From the NCBI GenBank assembly GCA_900316585.1, contig ONDM01000012.1, forward strand, positions 1 to 64,000: a stretch of 64,000 bases of DNA, given 5' to 3'. Shown one piece after another: positions 19,281-28,707 of the stretch; positions within the stretch are counted from its first letter, which is position 1, and every line of letters begins with the position of its first letter. Below the pieces are notes generated by a model. That model had not been told where the DNA came from and searched no databases. It saw only the letters and a program-made list of their open reading frames with translations. The stretch is from an uncultured Prevotellaceae bacterium. GTDB lineage: Bacteria > Bacteroidota > Bacteroidia > Bacteroidales > Bacteroidaceae. Both the position numbers and the translations under genes were made by a program.

Positions 19281-20201
19281 ATGAAACGAACCATTTTGAC
19301 ACTTTTCACCTTGATGGCGGTGGTATTGCCCATCTTGGCTATAGGTTATACAGCCGAAAATCTCCCTATGCCATACCTTCAGGATGAGCGCCGTCATACC
19401 ATAAACCCCGATGGCGTGTTGGCTGATTGGGCTGTAGCTCAGTTGGACAGTATCCAATACAGGCTGGAGCATAAGAAAGGTGTTCAAGCTTTGACCATTG
19501 TGGTGAAGCATCTGGAGAATGATGACCCTTACAGCTTTGGCATGGATGTGGCCCGCAAATACGGTGTGGGAAGCGGAGTCCAGAACAGTGGACTGATTGT
19601 CGTGCTGGCCACAGAGGACCGCTCTTATTACATTCTCACTGGCAGTGGTTTGGAAGGAACGCTTCCAGACGCTATCTGCAAGCGTATAGAGAATCACTAT
19701 ATGCTACCTTATCTTAAGCAGGGCGACTGGGATCAGGCCATGGTTCAGACTTTGGAGGCCTGCAGTGGCTATATCAATGAAGATGAGTCGCTTGTAGCAG
19801 AACTGAACGGCTCTGCAGAAGAAGATGATGGAGCATTCCTGGCCTTGATATTGGTCCTTTTCGGTTTTGCCGGCATCGTTGCCATCATCATCTACAAAGA
19901 CCGTCAGAGCCGTAAGTGCCCGAAGTGTGGAGAGCTTACCATCCAGTTGGTGGGTAAGGTTCAGCTCAGCAAGAAAAACGGAATCATCAAGAAGCAGGCC
20001 ACTTATCTGTGCAGCAACTGCGGACATACATTCACCCGTATAGAGACCGATTACGACGACAACTATTGGAACCGTGCCATTATCCTGGGTGGTGGAAGCC
20101 GTAGTGGTTTTGGCCATGGTGGAGGCTTTGGCGGTGGTTTTGGAGGCGGATCCTTTGGTGGAGGCCATTTCGGTGGTGGCGGTGCTGGAGGTCGGTTCTA
20201 A
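19281..20201 (+). CDS. TPM-domain (YgcG-like) membrane protein with zinc ribbon and Gly-rich tail
   Basis: The 306 residues run in this order: signal peptide (1-20), TPM domain (about 35-160, with LADWAVAQLDSIQYRLE and GSGLEGTLPDAICKRI), a membrane helix (about 182-200), a zinc ribbon with CPKC and CSNC pairs (about 212-250), and a glycine-rich tail of GGGFGGG-type repeats. The extracytoplasmic TPM domain is a known phosphatase-like fold linked to photosystem repair in plants, but its bacterial role is open. The pairing with lemA suggests a shared envelope function. The tail is low-complexity and typical of the family. Confidence 0.9.
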   Translation: MKRTILTLFTLMAVVLPILAIGYTAENLPMPYLQDERRHTINPDGVLADWAVAQLDSIQYRLEHKKGVQALTIVVKHLENDDPYSFGMDVARKYGVGSGVQNSGLIVVLATEDRSYYILTGSGLEGTLPDAICKRIENHYMLPYLKQGDWDQAMVQTLEACSGYINEDESLVAELNGSAEEDDGAFLALILVLFGFAGIVAIIIYKDRQSRKCPKCGELTIQLVGKVQLSKKNGIIKKQATYLCSNCGHTFTRIETDYDDNYWNRAIILGGGSRSGFGHGGGFGGGFGGGSFGGGHFGGGGAGGRF

Positions 20202-20240
20202 GCCCTTTCCCTTGTATTTTTTTTCAACCAGAACAGAAAT

Positions 20241-21095
20241 ATGAAAAGCAGAATCTTTATGTTTCTTTTTGCTGCCATGACTACACTCGCTGGCTATGCA
20301 CAGCAGGCAGCTGTAAAACCTATAGTAATTGAATTGTGGCCGAACGGGGCTCCTAACGACAATGGGGTGACCGGTCCTGAAGCTTCATCCGACCCAAGTC
20401 ACGTGAGCAACGTTTCTAAACCTACGCTGACTGTATATCCTGCAGCCAAGCCTAATGGCAAGGTGATCATTGCCTGCCCAGGTGGAGCCTACATGAATCT
20501 GGCTATCGAGAAAGAGGGTCATTCCATGGCTAAGTGGTTGAATCATCAGGGAGTGACTCTGGCTGTACTGAAATACCGTTTGCCTAACGGACATTTTGAG
20601 ACTACGGTAAGCGATGCGCTAGAAGCCGTTAAGATCATGCGCAAGCGTGCTTCTGAGTGGGGAGCAGATCCTCACAAGATAGGTATCATGGGCTGTTCTG
20701 CCGGAGGTAATCTAGCTATTCAGGCTGCCACCAAATTCACTTCAGCCGAAGATCGTCCGGACTTCCAGGTACTGCTTTATGCTTTTACCACCATGAATCC
20801 GTTCATCAATAAGATTATGATGGGTGAGAATGCTACAGAGGCTGAGATTCAGAAGTATACGGTCATGAACCATGTTACAGAAAACACACCACCAGCATTC
20901 ATTGCCTGCAGTGCCGATGACCCGGTAGTTCCTTGTACCGACAGTGTGGATTATTTCAAGGCTCTACGTAAGTTCAAGACCGAAGCTACTCTTCATGTCT
21001 ATCCTACAGGAAGTCATGGCTGGGGATTCTCCGATGTTTTTCTCTTTAAACGTGAATGGACAGCTGAGCTTGAGGCTTGGCTCAGAACGTTCTAG
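20241..21095 (+). CDS. Secreted alpha/beta hydrolase, carbohydrate-esterase-like
   Basis: A 284-residue exported hydrolase with signal peptide (MKSRIFMFLFAAMTTLAGYA). The oxyanion-hole region is CPGGAYMNLA, the nucleophile Ser is in GIMGCSAGGNLA (about residue 154), and the late Asp (SADDPVVPCTDS) and His (TGSHGWGF) complete the triad. The HGG-type pattern and the AYxxLA motif match the BD-FAE/xylan acetylesterase group, so deacylation of plant polysaccharides is the best guess. It lies 39 bp after the TPM gene without a clear promoter and may be co-transcribed. Confidence 0.85.
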   Translation: MKSRIFMFLFAAMTTLAGYAQQAAVKPIVIELWPNGAPNDNGVTGPEASSDPSHVSNVSKPTLTVYPAAKPNGKVIIACPGGAYMNLAIEKEGHSMAKWLNHQGVTLAVLKYRLPNGHFETTVSDALEAVKIMRKRASEWGADPHKIGIMGCSAGGNLAIQAATKFTSAEDRPDFQVLLYAFTTMNPFINKIMMGENATEAEIQKYTVMNHVTENTPPAFIACSADDPVVPCTDSVDYFKALRKFKTEATLHVYPTGSHGWGFSDVFLFKREWTAELEAWLRTF

Positions 21096-21119
21096 ATTTG
21101 CAATCCTATAAGATATGTA

Positions 21120-21151
21120 GAAGCCATCATTCAAGCTTGAATGATGGCTTC
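21120..21151. terminator. Perfect 32-bp palindrome between convergent genes
   Basis: Bases 21120-21135 are the exact reverse complement of 21136-21151. It lies between the convergent esterase and GH78 genes, where a bidirectional terminator is expected, but no run of T follows on either strand. Confidence 0.55.
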
Positions 21152-21170
21152 TGTAATATTCGTGGCTGAA

Positions 21171-23654
21171 TTAAAGGTTGATTTCGTTTTTACCTCCCTT
21201 TAATGAAGTGGTTTTCCCCTTCCAGATGAAGTTGCCAGTAACACCGGAAGGAAGTTCAATGCTTGCCTTGATTTTGTTGCCATTCACCTTATAGGCTACT
21301 GTAATTTGGCCTTTTGGATGAGGCATGGTTCCACCTATTTCCTTCAGTGTGCCCAGATGGGGTTCAATCTTCACGGTGGAAAATGCAGGAGAGGCTGAGT
21401 CTATGCCCAGAAGCGTACGATAGAACTCGATGTTTGGAGTGGCACCCCATGCATGGCAGTCTGAGCGTGATGTTTCAGGACTCAGGTCTTCCGCCCAGGT
21501 GGTGAGCCCGAGAGCCATGTTTTCCTTCCATGGTCCCAGCCAGTCTAGCAAGTCATTACCATAGCCTGCCTCAATGAGAGCTTGAATCAGGTAGAAACGG
21601 TAATATAGGGAGCAAGGAGCCAATGAACTGTCTGCGGTGAGCTTGCGGCCTATTTCCTTCTGGGTGGTCTCATTGTCCATGCCGCAAAGGATAGCCAGTG
21701 AGTTGGCATGCTGTGAGAAATGGTCCTGTTCCGCACGGTCTGCGTAAAGTCCCCGCTCCTCATTCCAATAAGCAGCATGAATGTCTTTTTTCAGTTCAGC
21801 GGCACGCTTGTCATAAAGTTCACTTTGTTCTTTGCGACCGAACTCTTTTTCCAGCATGCTGGCCATCTGATAACCTAGCAGCAACTGTAGGTCCATCAGA
21901 CTGGAGCTGCCATCAGCGCCACGGGCAGCCACACCTTGTGTCCATCCCTCATGGTTGTTTACCCAGTCGGAGAAATTCCAGCCAGGCAGGTTCTTCAGTC
22001 GGGCACTGTTCTTCTGGTAGCGGTGGAAATAGTTCAGAATCTGTTCCATGCCCGGCAACAGATCTTCTATCAGTTCCCGGTCTGTGCCGTACATCAGGTA
22101 ATCATGAATAGCGTAGATATAGCTCAGCGCATACGGGGTGATGTGCTGAGGAGAGGAGTCGGATGGGGCACGTCCCATGGTGATACCCTCCGCATTACGG
22201 CTCAGGTCAGATTGTCTCAGGAAGTTCTTGGCCAGACGGTCATCGCCAGCGTTAAAATAGGAGATAAGAGCTTGGATTCGCGTGTCGCCCAAGTATTGAA
22301 GCTGCTCATAGTAAGGGCAGTCCACATAGGTTTCGAAAGCACACAGACGGGCAGTTCTCCAGCCTATCTCCAGAATCTTTTGGAGTTCCTGGTTGTCTGT
22401 GTTTAAAGAAGCCTTGAGTTCAAACGGATAACCTACGAACGTTCCTCCTATATCATTTAGGGTCAGTGCCTCGTCTCCTGTTTCTATATGGAGGTTCACG
22501 TAACGATAAGTACGGAATTCCAGTGACACGAATTCTTGGTTCTGCGCTCCGCTGGAAATCAGTTGGTCTGTTTTCCCATATAGGATTTTCCCCTCCACCT
22601 CATTGCGGTTGCCTTTGTTGTTGTACTGGTCATCGGCATAGAGAGATTCTGCATAGGTGATACCTATTTGAGCATTCTTTCCTTTGCTGAAGAGCAGATG
22701 GAAGTAGGCATTGGTCAGTACTTCATTGTCCAGTAGAAGGTCAATGCTCTTGTTGGCCGGAATGGTTAGATCTGCCTTGGTCTTAGGGAAGCCGGCAGGA
22801 ATCTTCAGTCCGCCATCTTTCCTGACGCTTTGCAGACGGGTTTCCTTGAGTTCCATCTGAGGCAGTGGGGAAGGAAGCATAAGATGCTTGTCGCTGTATC
22901 CGCCAGTGCCACTGCTGGTGTCGTGAGGGAAGACCAGGTCATATGGTTGGGCATCCTGCCAGGTGCTCAGGTCGGCATCTGGTGAAAGCCAGTCGGAGAT
23001 TTGGTCTGCCAAAACCACTTTCTCCGCAGGGCCTAGGGCATAATAGCCGGAGACTGTTACAGGCAGTGGGGTGACCGACTTGTCCTCCAGGCATTTCCAG
23101 GATTGGTCGGTGGTCAGTACTGCAGCCTCTCCTTTTCCCATCATCATGAAGCCCGTACGGATACTGGCATTGGAAAGAGCCTTACCACTGCCCTCGTTGT
23201 GCACCAAGGCAGCCACCACATTCTTGTCTGGTTTCAGGTAGGGAGCCAGGTTCACCGTCTCATACCTCCAGTGGCTGGCATCGCTGCGTGCCGGGCCTAG
23301 GGAGACTACAGTTCCGTTCACAAAGAGCTTGTAGCGCTCATCACCGGAAACATAGACCACGAACTCTTTCGGAACAGTGTTCAGGGTAATATCCTTGCGG
23401 AACTTGTACACGCCAAAATCCTTGTCCTTTGCATTGGGAACTTTGATCCAGAGCGCACTCCAGTAATCGGCTGTCATATCATATTCTCCCCTTGTCTTCA
23501 AATTCTGGGTAACCACATCTAGTCGCCCTGCCTGAATCAAATATGGAGCAATCAGGTCGAAAGGATACTGGTTCGGGTCCCAGTGTTGCGCCATAGCTGG
23601 TGCAGAACAGAACAAAGTTGCACCTATGACAATGCTTTTGAGTTGTTTTTTCAT
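21171..23654 (-). CDS. Secreted alpha-L-rhamnosidase, GH78
   Basis: An 827-residue exported enzyme that releases terminal alpha-L-rhamnose from pectin side chains or glycosides. Signal peptide (1-22), then beta-sandwich domains (about 60-330, with VYVSGDERYKLFVNG), an (alpha/alpha)6 barrel (about 400-730), and a C-terminal beta domain. The GH78 acidic motif is in DCPYYEQLQYLGDTRIQ, and NFSDWV and HAWGATPN are further barrel signatures. It has its own promoter and no SusC/SusD neighbours, so it is an orphan carbohydrate-active enzyme and not part of a classical polysaccharide-utilisation locus. Confidence 0.9.
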   Translation of the reverse strand: MKKQLKSIVIGATLFCSAPAMAQHWDPNQYPFDLIAPYLIQAGRLDVVTQNLKTRGEYDMTADYWSALWIKVPNAKDKDFGVYKFRKDITLNTVPKEFVVYVSGDERYKLFVNGTVVSLGPARSDASHWRYETVNLAPYLKPDKNVVAALVHNEGSGKALSNASIRTGFMMMGKGEAAVLTTDQSWKCLEDKSVTPLPVTVSGYYALGPAEKVVLADQISDWLSPDADLSTWQDAQPYDLVFPHDTSSGTGGYSDKHLMLPSPLPQMELKETRLQSVRKDGGLKIPAGFPKTKADLTIPANKSIDLLLDNEVLTNAYFHLLFSKGKNAQIGITYAESLYADDQYNNKGNRNEVEGKILYGKTDQLISSGAQNQEFVSLEFRTYRYVNLHIETGDEALTLNDIGGTFVGYPFELKASLNTDNQELQKILEIGWRTARLCAFETYVDCPYYEQLQYLGDTRIQALISYFNAGDDRLAKNFLRQSDLSRNAEGITMGRAPSDSSPQHITPYALSYIYAIHDYLMYGTDRELIEDLLPGMEQILNYFHRYQKNSARLKNLPGWNFSDWVNNHEGWTQGVAARGADGSSSLMDLQLLLGYQMASMLEKEFGRKEQSELYDKRAAELKKDIHAAYWNEERGLYADRAEQDHFSQHANSLAILCGMDNETTQKEIGRKLTADSSLAPCSLYYRFYLIQALIEAGYGNDLLDWLGPWKENMALGLTTWAEDLSPETSRSDCHAWGATPNIEFYRTLLGIDSASPAFSTVKIEPHLGTLKEIGGTMPHPKGQITVAYKVNGNKIKASIELPSGVTGNFIWKGKTTSLKGGKNEINL

Positions 23655-23684
23655 AAGTATTAATATTAGGTCTTACATTATTTG

Positions 23685-23692
23685 CAAAGATA
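23685..23692 (-). promoter_or_regulatory. -7 promoter element of the GH78 gene
   Basis: Minus strand reads TATCTTTG, about 30 nt before the start codon at 23654. Confidence 0.7.
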
Positions 23693-23729
23693 GCGAAAAA
23701 TAACGAAAAAAGTGGCTTGATTTTGCAAC

Positions 23730-23737
23730 TATATTTG
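23730..23737 (+). promoter_or_regulatory. Distal -7 element upstream of the SPFH gene
   Basis: TATATTTG matches the consensus, 121 nt before the start at 23859. A second box lies closer, so the gene may have two tandem promoters. Confidence 0.45.
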
Positions 23738-23808
23738 CAGGATTCACATCCTAATATCTGTTTTTCCTCAAAATATTGCGGGATTTAGGGAAATCGGAAA
23801 GATGATTT

Positions 23809-23816
23809 TAACTTTG
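23809..23816 (+). promoter_or_regulatory. Proximal -7 element of the SPFH gene
   Basis: TAACTTTG, about 42 nt before the start codon at 23859. Confidence 0.6.
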
Positions 23817-23858
23817 CTATACAAGAAAAAAGAAGTTGAACCTTAAAAAATAAGTAAG

Positions 23859-24686
23859 ATGAAAAAGAAGAATTTATTATTAGGTATGATGGTTGTGTTC
23901 TCATTCACCTCTTGTACAGTAGTCGATTCTGGTGAGATAGGCATCAAGTTCCATAAGTGGTCAAGTTCTAAAGAAGACTATGGAGGCGTGGAAGGAACCT
24001 GCAAGGGATGGGTGTTCTACAACCCAATAACTACCTCTGTATTCACTTATCCGACCTATATTCAGCGAAAGAACTATGAGCCTTTTAACGTAAATGCGAA
24101 GGATGCTTCAACCTTTCAGATGGACCCTACCATCGCATATCGGATAGAGCCAGAGAAGGCTACACAGATTTTCGTGAAGTATCGTAAGGGAATAGAGGAC
24201 TTGGAGAGCGGTTACATCCGTACTTGTATCTACGAGGCTTACCGTACTTGTGCCAATAAATACACCAGTGACTCGCTGATGTCTTCCCGTGCCAACTTTG
24301 AATCGGATGTGCGTCGCCGACTGGAAAACAGCCTGCAGGCAGAAGGATTCATTGTGGAGGAGTTCACTAGCCAGATTACCCCGCCAGAGTCCCTGGCACA
24401 GATGATCAACGAGAAGAACGCTGCCGTGCAGAGTGCCCTCAAGGCAGCCAACAAGGTGAAAGAGGCTGAGGCCAACGCCAAGATTGCCATTGCAGAAGCA
24501 CAAGGTAGTGCCGATGCCATGAAGATTAAGGCTGATGCAGAGGCTTATTACAACCGCACCATTGCAGCTAGCCTCTCTCCACTCATTATCCAGGAAGACT
24601 GGATAGAAAAATGGGACGGCACAGTTCCAACTGTAGTAGGCAGTAGTAATATGATGTTTGACATGTCGAAGTTCACCGGTAAATAA
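23859..24686 (+). CDS. SPFH/prohibitin-family lipoprotein
   Basis: A 275-residue protein with a lipoprotein signal ending FTSC (Cys at 19) and the SPFH/band-7 fold: VVDSGEIGIKF, the NAKDASTFQMDPTIAYRI strand pair, then a long helix with INEKNAAVQSALKAANKV and Ala/Glu-rich heptads (about 190-240). SPFH proteins form ring-shaped oligomers that organise membranes and control proteases. Being lipid-anchored, and not spanning the membrane, is a noteworthy variation. A strong terminator follows, so it is monocistronic. Partner proteins are not evident nearby. Confidence 0.88.
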   Translation: MKKKNLLLGMMVVFSFTSCTVVDSGEIGIKFHKWSSSKEDYGGVEGTCKGWVFYNPITTSVFTYPTYIQRKNYEPFNVNAKDASTFQMDPTIAYRIEPEKATQIFVKYRKGIEDLESGYIRTCIYEAYRTCANKYTSDSLMSSRANFESDVRRRLENSLQAEGFIVEEFTSQITPPESLAQMINEKNAAVQSALKAANKVKEAEANAKIAIAEAQGSADAMKIKADAEAYYNRTIAASLSPLIIQEDWIEKWDGTVPTVVGSSNMMFDMSKFTGK

Positions 24687-24707
24687 AAGTAAATCTCTCT
24701 TGAAGAA

Positions 24708-24744
24708 AAGGGGATGGTTCCTAGGAATCTCCCCTTCTTTTTTT
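24708..24744 (+). terminator. Terminator of the SPFH gene
   Basis: A stem with AAGGGGA on one side and TCCCCTT on the other, extended by TTCC/GGAA near the tip and followed by C and seven T residues. Confidence 0.8.
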
Positions 24745-24803
24745 ACGCTTGAAGAGTTTTGCATGTGGGGATTTTTTGCTATTTTCGCAGAAATATCAAT
24801 GCC

Positions 24804-27455
24804 ATGAAAAAACTATCAGTTGTTTTAATAAGCTTGTTAGCTTTTCTGCAAGTCCCCGTTTGGGCAGTACATATATCTGATGGCACTCCTGAAGACTTAC
24901 AGTTGAAAGCCCCAGGAGAGAAGATTCTCCTGCACGATGGCTGGCTGGCACGTAGGGCCGATGAGGTGCTCTTCGATGGTAATCTCCTCAGTAGCAGCAA
25001 GTGGAATCCCGATGGCTGGATGAAGGCCAGGGTCCCTGGAACTGTGCTCACTACGCTGCTGGAGAACAAGCTCTATCCGGAACCGGAGAAGAGTCTGAAC
25101 AACAACCTAATTCCGGATATCTATACGGTGGGTCGAGATTTCTACACCTACTGGTTTGCCAAGACTTTCACACTCCAGGAACTGCCAAAGGACAGGGAAG
25201 TGTGGCTGAATTTCCGTGGCATCAACTACATGGCTGACATCTTTCTGAACGGTCACCGTGTCAACAAAGAGACCTGTGAGGGCATGTTCCTTCGTCGTAG
25301 TTTCAACATCACAGAAATACTCCGGACAGACACCTTGAACATATTGGCAGTCATTGTTTACCCTCCTGTCTATCCCGGAAATCCGAATGGAGGACAGGGA
25401 GGCGATGGTATGATTGCCCGGAACAATACCATGCAGTTCACGCCCGGATGGGACTGGATACAGCCGGTGAGAGACCGCAACACAGGCATTTGGGACGAGG
25501 TTTCCATCACCACCACCGGAGCGGTGAAGGTGCAGTCGCCCTATGTAGTGACTAAGGTGCCTGGAGTGAGAAAACCCAGTGACGGCAGTCAGAAAGATGC
25601 TTTGCTGAGAACCACTGTAGAGGTGGAGAACATCACGTCTGCCACCCAGACCGGAACCCTGATTCTGGAAACCGATGGGCACATCCTGAGGCAGTCGGTC
25701 ACCCTGTCTCCTTTTGAGAAAAAAGAAATAGCCTTCAGGGAAATTGCCTTGAAGAATCCTAGACTTTGGTGGCCGAACGGAATAGGAGACCACCCGCTCT
25801 ACGGCATGAATATCCGCTTTGAGCAGCAAGGGAAGGTCAGTGATGAGACCTCCTTGAATTATGGCGTGCGGGAAATCACCACCGAGAAAGACCCGGACAA
25901 TGGCGGCCGGAAATTCTTTGTGAACGGACAGAAGGTGTACATGACTGGAGGAAACTACATCAGCAGTGACTGGCTGCTCCGCCTTTCCCCGGAACGATAT
26001 AAAGATGAGGTACGCTTCCATGCAGAAATGAACCTCCGCATGATTCGCGTGTGGGGAGGTGCCTTGCTGGAACGTCCGGATTTCTACAAGGCTTGCGATG
26101 AGGAAGGCATTCTGGTGTTCCAGGACCTTTGGGGCAGTGGCGACTGCAATGGTGCCTGGGAGGATGCTATGAAGAAAGAATCCCGTCAGCGCCGCTGGGA
26201 GTACCCCGATAATCACGTGCTCTTTCTGGCCTCGGTGGAAGACCAGGTGAAGATGGTACGCAACCATCCTAGTCTCTGCTTCTGGTGCGGTGCCAATGAG
26301 TGGCCTTTGGCCAAGGACATAGATGAGAAGCTGGAGCATGATCTCATGCCAAGACTGGACCCGGAGCGTTTGTTCGCTCATTGCTCCACCGACACCCTGT
26401 TTACCCGAAACCTGCTGGGAGACAATGGCGATGGCCCTTATGGCATCAGGGAAAACGACTGGTTCTTCACGTTCCGTTCCCATCCGTTCAACCCAGAATC
26501 GGGCAATGTGGGCTCTCCGGAGATAGAGAGTTTCCGGGAGTTCATGACCGAGGAGGAGCTGAGGGAATTCCCGCTTCCAGGCAAGCGCAGAAGCACGGTG
26601 TGGAGCTATCATAAGGACTTGGGTTACGGTGACCACTTGACACGTTATGGTGAGATTCCAAATATAGAGACCTACTGCAAGTTCACCCAGGTGGTGAACT
26701 ATGACCAATACCGCAGTTTCATGGAGGGTTGGGCCAGCCACATTTGGGACTGGTACACTGGTATCCTGATTTGGAAGACCCAGAATCCATGGACGGCATT
26801 GAGGGGGCAGATGTACGACTGGTACCTGGATGTGAATGCTACGCTCTATGGCACCCGGAAGGGCTGCGAGCCGCTCCATCCGATGTATAATCTGGCCACC
26901 CGGAAGGTACAGCTGCTGAACTCTTCTGTGGAAGAGGCGAAGAACCTTACCGTCAGGGCTCAGCTCTACGACCGTGAGGGAAAGTGCTGGTGGGAACAGG
27001 AAGAAGAGACTCGGGCAGCCGCCAACTCCGTGGAAGAACTGTTTGCTGTGCCTGAGGCCACTGCGGTCAGTGGAGTCTATTTTCTGAAACTGACATTGCT
27101 CCAGAACGGAAAGCAACTGACCGACAACATCTATTGGCTTACCACCACGCCTAAGGATTACTCCACGCTCAGCACCCTTCCGAAAACCACACCGGATATG
27201 CAGGTACAGTGGAGGCTGAAAGAGAGCCGGTATATAGGAAAAATTTCCTTGAAAGGGAAGGACAGAATCAGTTTCTTCAACCGTATTAAACTATTCCGGA
27301 AATCTACAGGGAAACGTATTTTGCCTGTTCACTATTCCGATAATTACATCACACTCATGCCAGGTGATGAGGCTGAAATCATGGTGGATTTTCCAGCTAC
27401 AGGTATCCCGCAGGAAGACATCGAGGTGAGACTCTGCAGTTGGACAGAAGAATGA
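24804..27455 (+). CDS. Secreted GH2 glycosidase, beta-mannosidase/exo-glucosaminidase-like
   Basis: An 883-residue exported GH2 enzyme. Signal peptide (1-21), sugar-binding jelly-roll (DGWMKARVPGTVLTTLLEN, FRGINYMADIFLNG), Ig-like domain, and a TIM barrel. The acid/base Glu is in FWCGANEWP (about residue 498). The NPESGNVGSPEIESF block resembles the nucleophile region of endo-beta-mannosidases that act on N-glycan cores and of exo-beta-glucosaminidases, so the target is a beta-mannoside or beta-glucosaminide. ATG 24804 is the start because a signal peptide begins there. TATTTTCG at 24780-24787 is a near-match -7 box. A phosphatase gene follows after 52 bp without a terminator. Confidence 0.87.
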   Translation: MKKLSVVLISLLAFLQVPVWAVHISDGTPEDLQLKAPGEKILLHDGWLARRADEVLFDGNLLSSSKWNPDGWMKARVPGTVLTTLLENKLYPEPEKSLNNNLIPDIYTVGRDFYTYWFAKTFTLQELPKDREVWLNFRGINYMADIFLNGHRVNKETCEGMFLRRSFNITEILRTDTLNILAVIVYPPVYPGNPNGGQGGDGMIARNNTMQFTPGWDWIQPVRDRNTGIWDEVSITTTGAVKVQSPYVVTKVPGVRKPSDGSQKDALLRTTVEVENITSATQTGTLILETDGHILRQSVTLSPFEKKEIAFREIALKNPRLWWPNGIGDHPLYGMNIRFEQQGKVSDETSLNYGVREITTEKDPDNGGRKFFVNGQKVYMTGGNYISSDWLLRLSPERYKDEVRFHAEMNLRMIRVWGGALLERPDFYKACDEEGILVFQDLWGSGDCNGAWEDAMKKESRQRRWEYPDNHVLFLASVEDQVKMVRNHPSLCFWCGANEWPLAKDIDEKLEHDLMPRLDPERLFAHCSTDTLFTRNLLGDNGDGPYGIRENDWFFTFRSHPFNPESGNVGSPEIESFREFMTEEELREFPLPGKRRSTVWSYHKDLGYGDHLTRYGEIPNIETYCKFTQVVNYDQYRSFMEGWASHIWDWYTGILIWKTQNPWTALRGQMYDWYLDVNATLYGTRKGCEPLHPMYNLATRKVQLLNSSVEEAKNLTVRAQLYDREGKCWWEQEEETRAAANSVEELFAVPEATAVSGVYFLKLTLLQNGKQLTDNIYWLTTTPKDYSTLSTLPKTTPDMQVQWRLKESRYIGKISLKGKDRISFFNRIKLFRKSTGKRILPVHYSDNYITLMPGDEAEIMVDFPATGIPQEDIEVRLCSWTEE

Positions 27456-27507
27456 ATTTCTTCGGGAAAGCTTGCGGAATCCCCGGGAAATACCGACCTT
27501 TGCGCCC

Positions 27508-27975
27508 ATGAAAATACTTTTTATCTGTCTAGGAAATATCTGCCGTTCCTCGGCTGCAGAGGAAGTCATGCGCCAGCAAGTACTGCGGGCAGGGCTGGGA
27601 GAGAAGATAAAGTTGGATTCAGCCGGACTGATAGACTATCATGAAGGGGAACTATCAGACCCTCGCATGCGTCGGCATGCCCAGCAGAGAGGGTATAACC
27701 TTACGCACTTGTCCCGTCCCATCCGCAGAAAGGATTTCGACAAGTTCGACTTGATCATCGGCATGGATGAGAACAACATCCGCCAGCTACAACGGCTGGC
27801 ACCCTCAGCTGAGGCTCAAGGCAAAATCCGCCGCATGACGGATTACTGCCAAGAGTATCAGGTAAGCACTGTTCCCGACCCCTATTATGGTGGGGAGCAG
27901 GATTTCGAATATGTGCTGGATGTTCTGGAAGATGCCTGTGCAGGCCTGTTACAGGAAATCAGGGGAGGCCTTTAG
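27508..27975 (+). CDS. Low-molecular-weight protein-tyrosine phosphatase
   Basis: A 155-residue enzyme with the P-loop CLGNICRSS (C-x5-R-S) at its N-terminus and the general-acid Asp in VPDPYYGG near the C-terminus. It removes phosphate from protein tyrosine and often opposes a BY-kinase in capsule control, but no such kinase is nearby. ATG 27508 places the P-loop six residues from the N-terminus, as in the family. GACCTTTG at 27494-27501 is one base off the -7 consensus. The stop overlaps the convergent NUDIX gene by 4 bp. Confidence 0.92.
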   Translation: MKILFICLGNICRSSAAEEVMRQQVLRAGLGEKIKLDSAGLIDYHEGELSDPRMRRHAQQRGYNLTHLSRPIRRKDFDKFDLIIGMDENNIRQLQRLAPSAEAQGKIRRMTDYCQEYQVSTVPDPYYGGEQDFEYVLDVLEDACAGLLQEIRGGL

Positions 27976-28670
27976 AAATCAATTTTCACCCCTTTTATTT
28001 TCAGTTCCTCGTATCTTTCCTTGTTGAATTTGAACAGGTAAGGAGCCTTGTTGGGTGCACCGGTAACTTTTTCATCCAGTCTTTCCACCAGACCTAGATA
28101 GAGCATTTTCTTGCTGAAGTTGCGACGGTCGTATTTCACACCCATGATAGCCTCGTAAAGATTCTGAAGCTTGGTCATGGTGAATTTCTTGTCCAGTAGG
28201 TCGAAGCCGATAGGCTCAAAGCGGAGCTTCTCACGCAGACGCTTGACTGCAAAGTCCACAATCTGTTGATGGTCGAATGCCAGTGCCGGCAGATTGTCCA
28301 GATCTTTCCATTCTGCCCTAGCCGCATCATCGCCTCCTTTCACCTCGGAAATGCGTACCAGGGCATAGTGTGCAATGGTGATGACCCATTCACGGGGGTC
28401 ACGGTTCGATGCCGTGAAAGCCTGCAATTGTTCTACATACACATTGGTCAGCCCCGTTTCTTCCTTCAATTCTCTCTTGGCACAGTCCAGCGCATCACGG
28501 TCTTTGTCTTCACCTTCCATTTTCAGGAATCCTCCAGGAAGTGCCCAGCAGCCTTTATAAGGTGCAATTCCACGTTCGATGAGCAGAATTTTCAGTTTTT
28601 CCCCATCAAATCCGAAGATTACACAGTCGGTTGTGACTGCTGGATGGGGGTGATTGTACGTATAAGTCAT
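27972..28670 (-). CDS. NUDIX-domain transcriptional regulator, NrtR/AraR-like
   Basis: A 232-residue protein with an N-terminal NUDIX domain (about 10-145) and a C-terminal winged helix (about 155-225, with DKKFTMTKLQNLYEAI and RRNFSKKMLYLGLV). This is the layout of NrtR-type regulators; in Bacteroides a member (AraR) controls arabinose use. The NUDIX box is altered: RELKEETGL (66-74) is present, but 18 residues separate the Gly from the Arg where the consensus has 13, and the second conserved Glu is not in register. It therefore probably senses a ligand and does not hydrolyse one. The ligand cannot be told from sequence. Confidence 0.85.
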   Translation of the reverse strand: MTYTYNHPHPAVTTDCVIFGFDGEKLKILLIERGIAPYKGCWALPGGFLKMEGEDKDRDALDCAKRELKEETGLTNVYVEQLQAFTASNRDPREWVITIAHYALVRISEVKGGDDAARAEWKDLDNLPALAFDHQQIVDFAVKRLREKLRFEPIGFDLLDKKFTMTKLQNLYEAIMGVKYDRRNFSKKMLYLGLVERLDEKVTGAPNKAPYLFKFNKERYEELKIKGVKIDF

Positions 28671-28699
28671 AATCTTTTAGTGTTTTTTTGTTTCTGATG

Positions 28700-28707
28700 C
28701 AAATGTA
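28700..28707 (-). promoter_or_regulatory. -7 promoter element of the NUDIX regulator
   Basis: Minus strand reads TACATTTG, 30 nt before the start at 28670. An inverted repeat TGCGT-n7-ACGCA at 28737-28753 lies just upstream and could be an operator. Confidence 0.6.

Noticed and set aside
25107..27116. Open frame of 669 codons on the minus strand inside the GH2 gene
   Set aside because: It is antisense to a complete GH2 enzyme with known motifs; its translation is rich in His, Pro and Arg, shows no domain, and arises from the G/C-rich third positions of the real gene.
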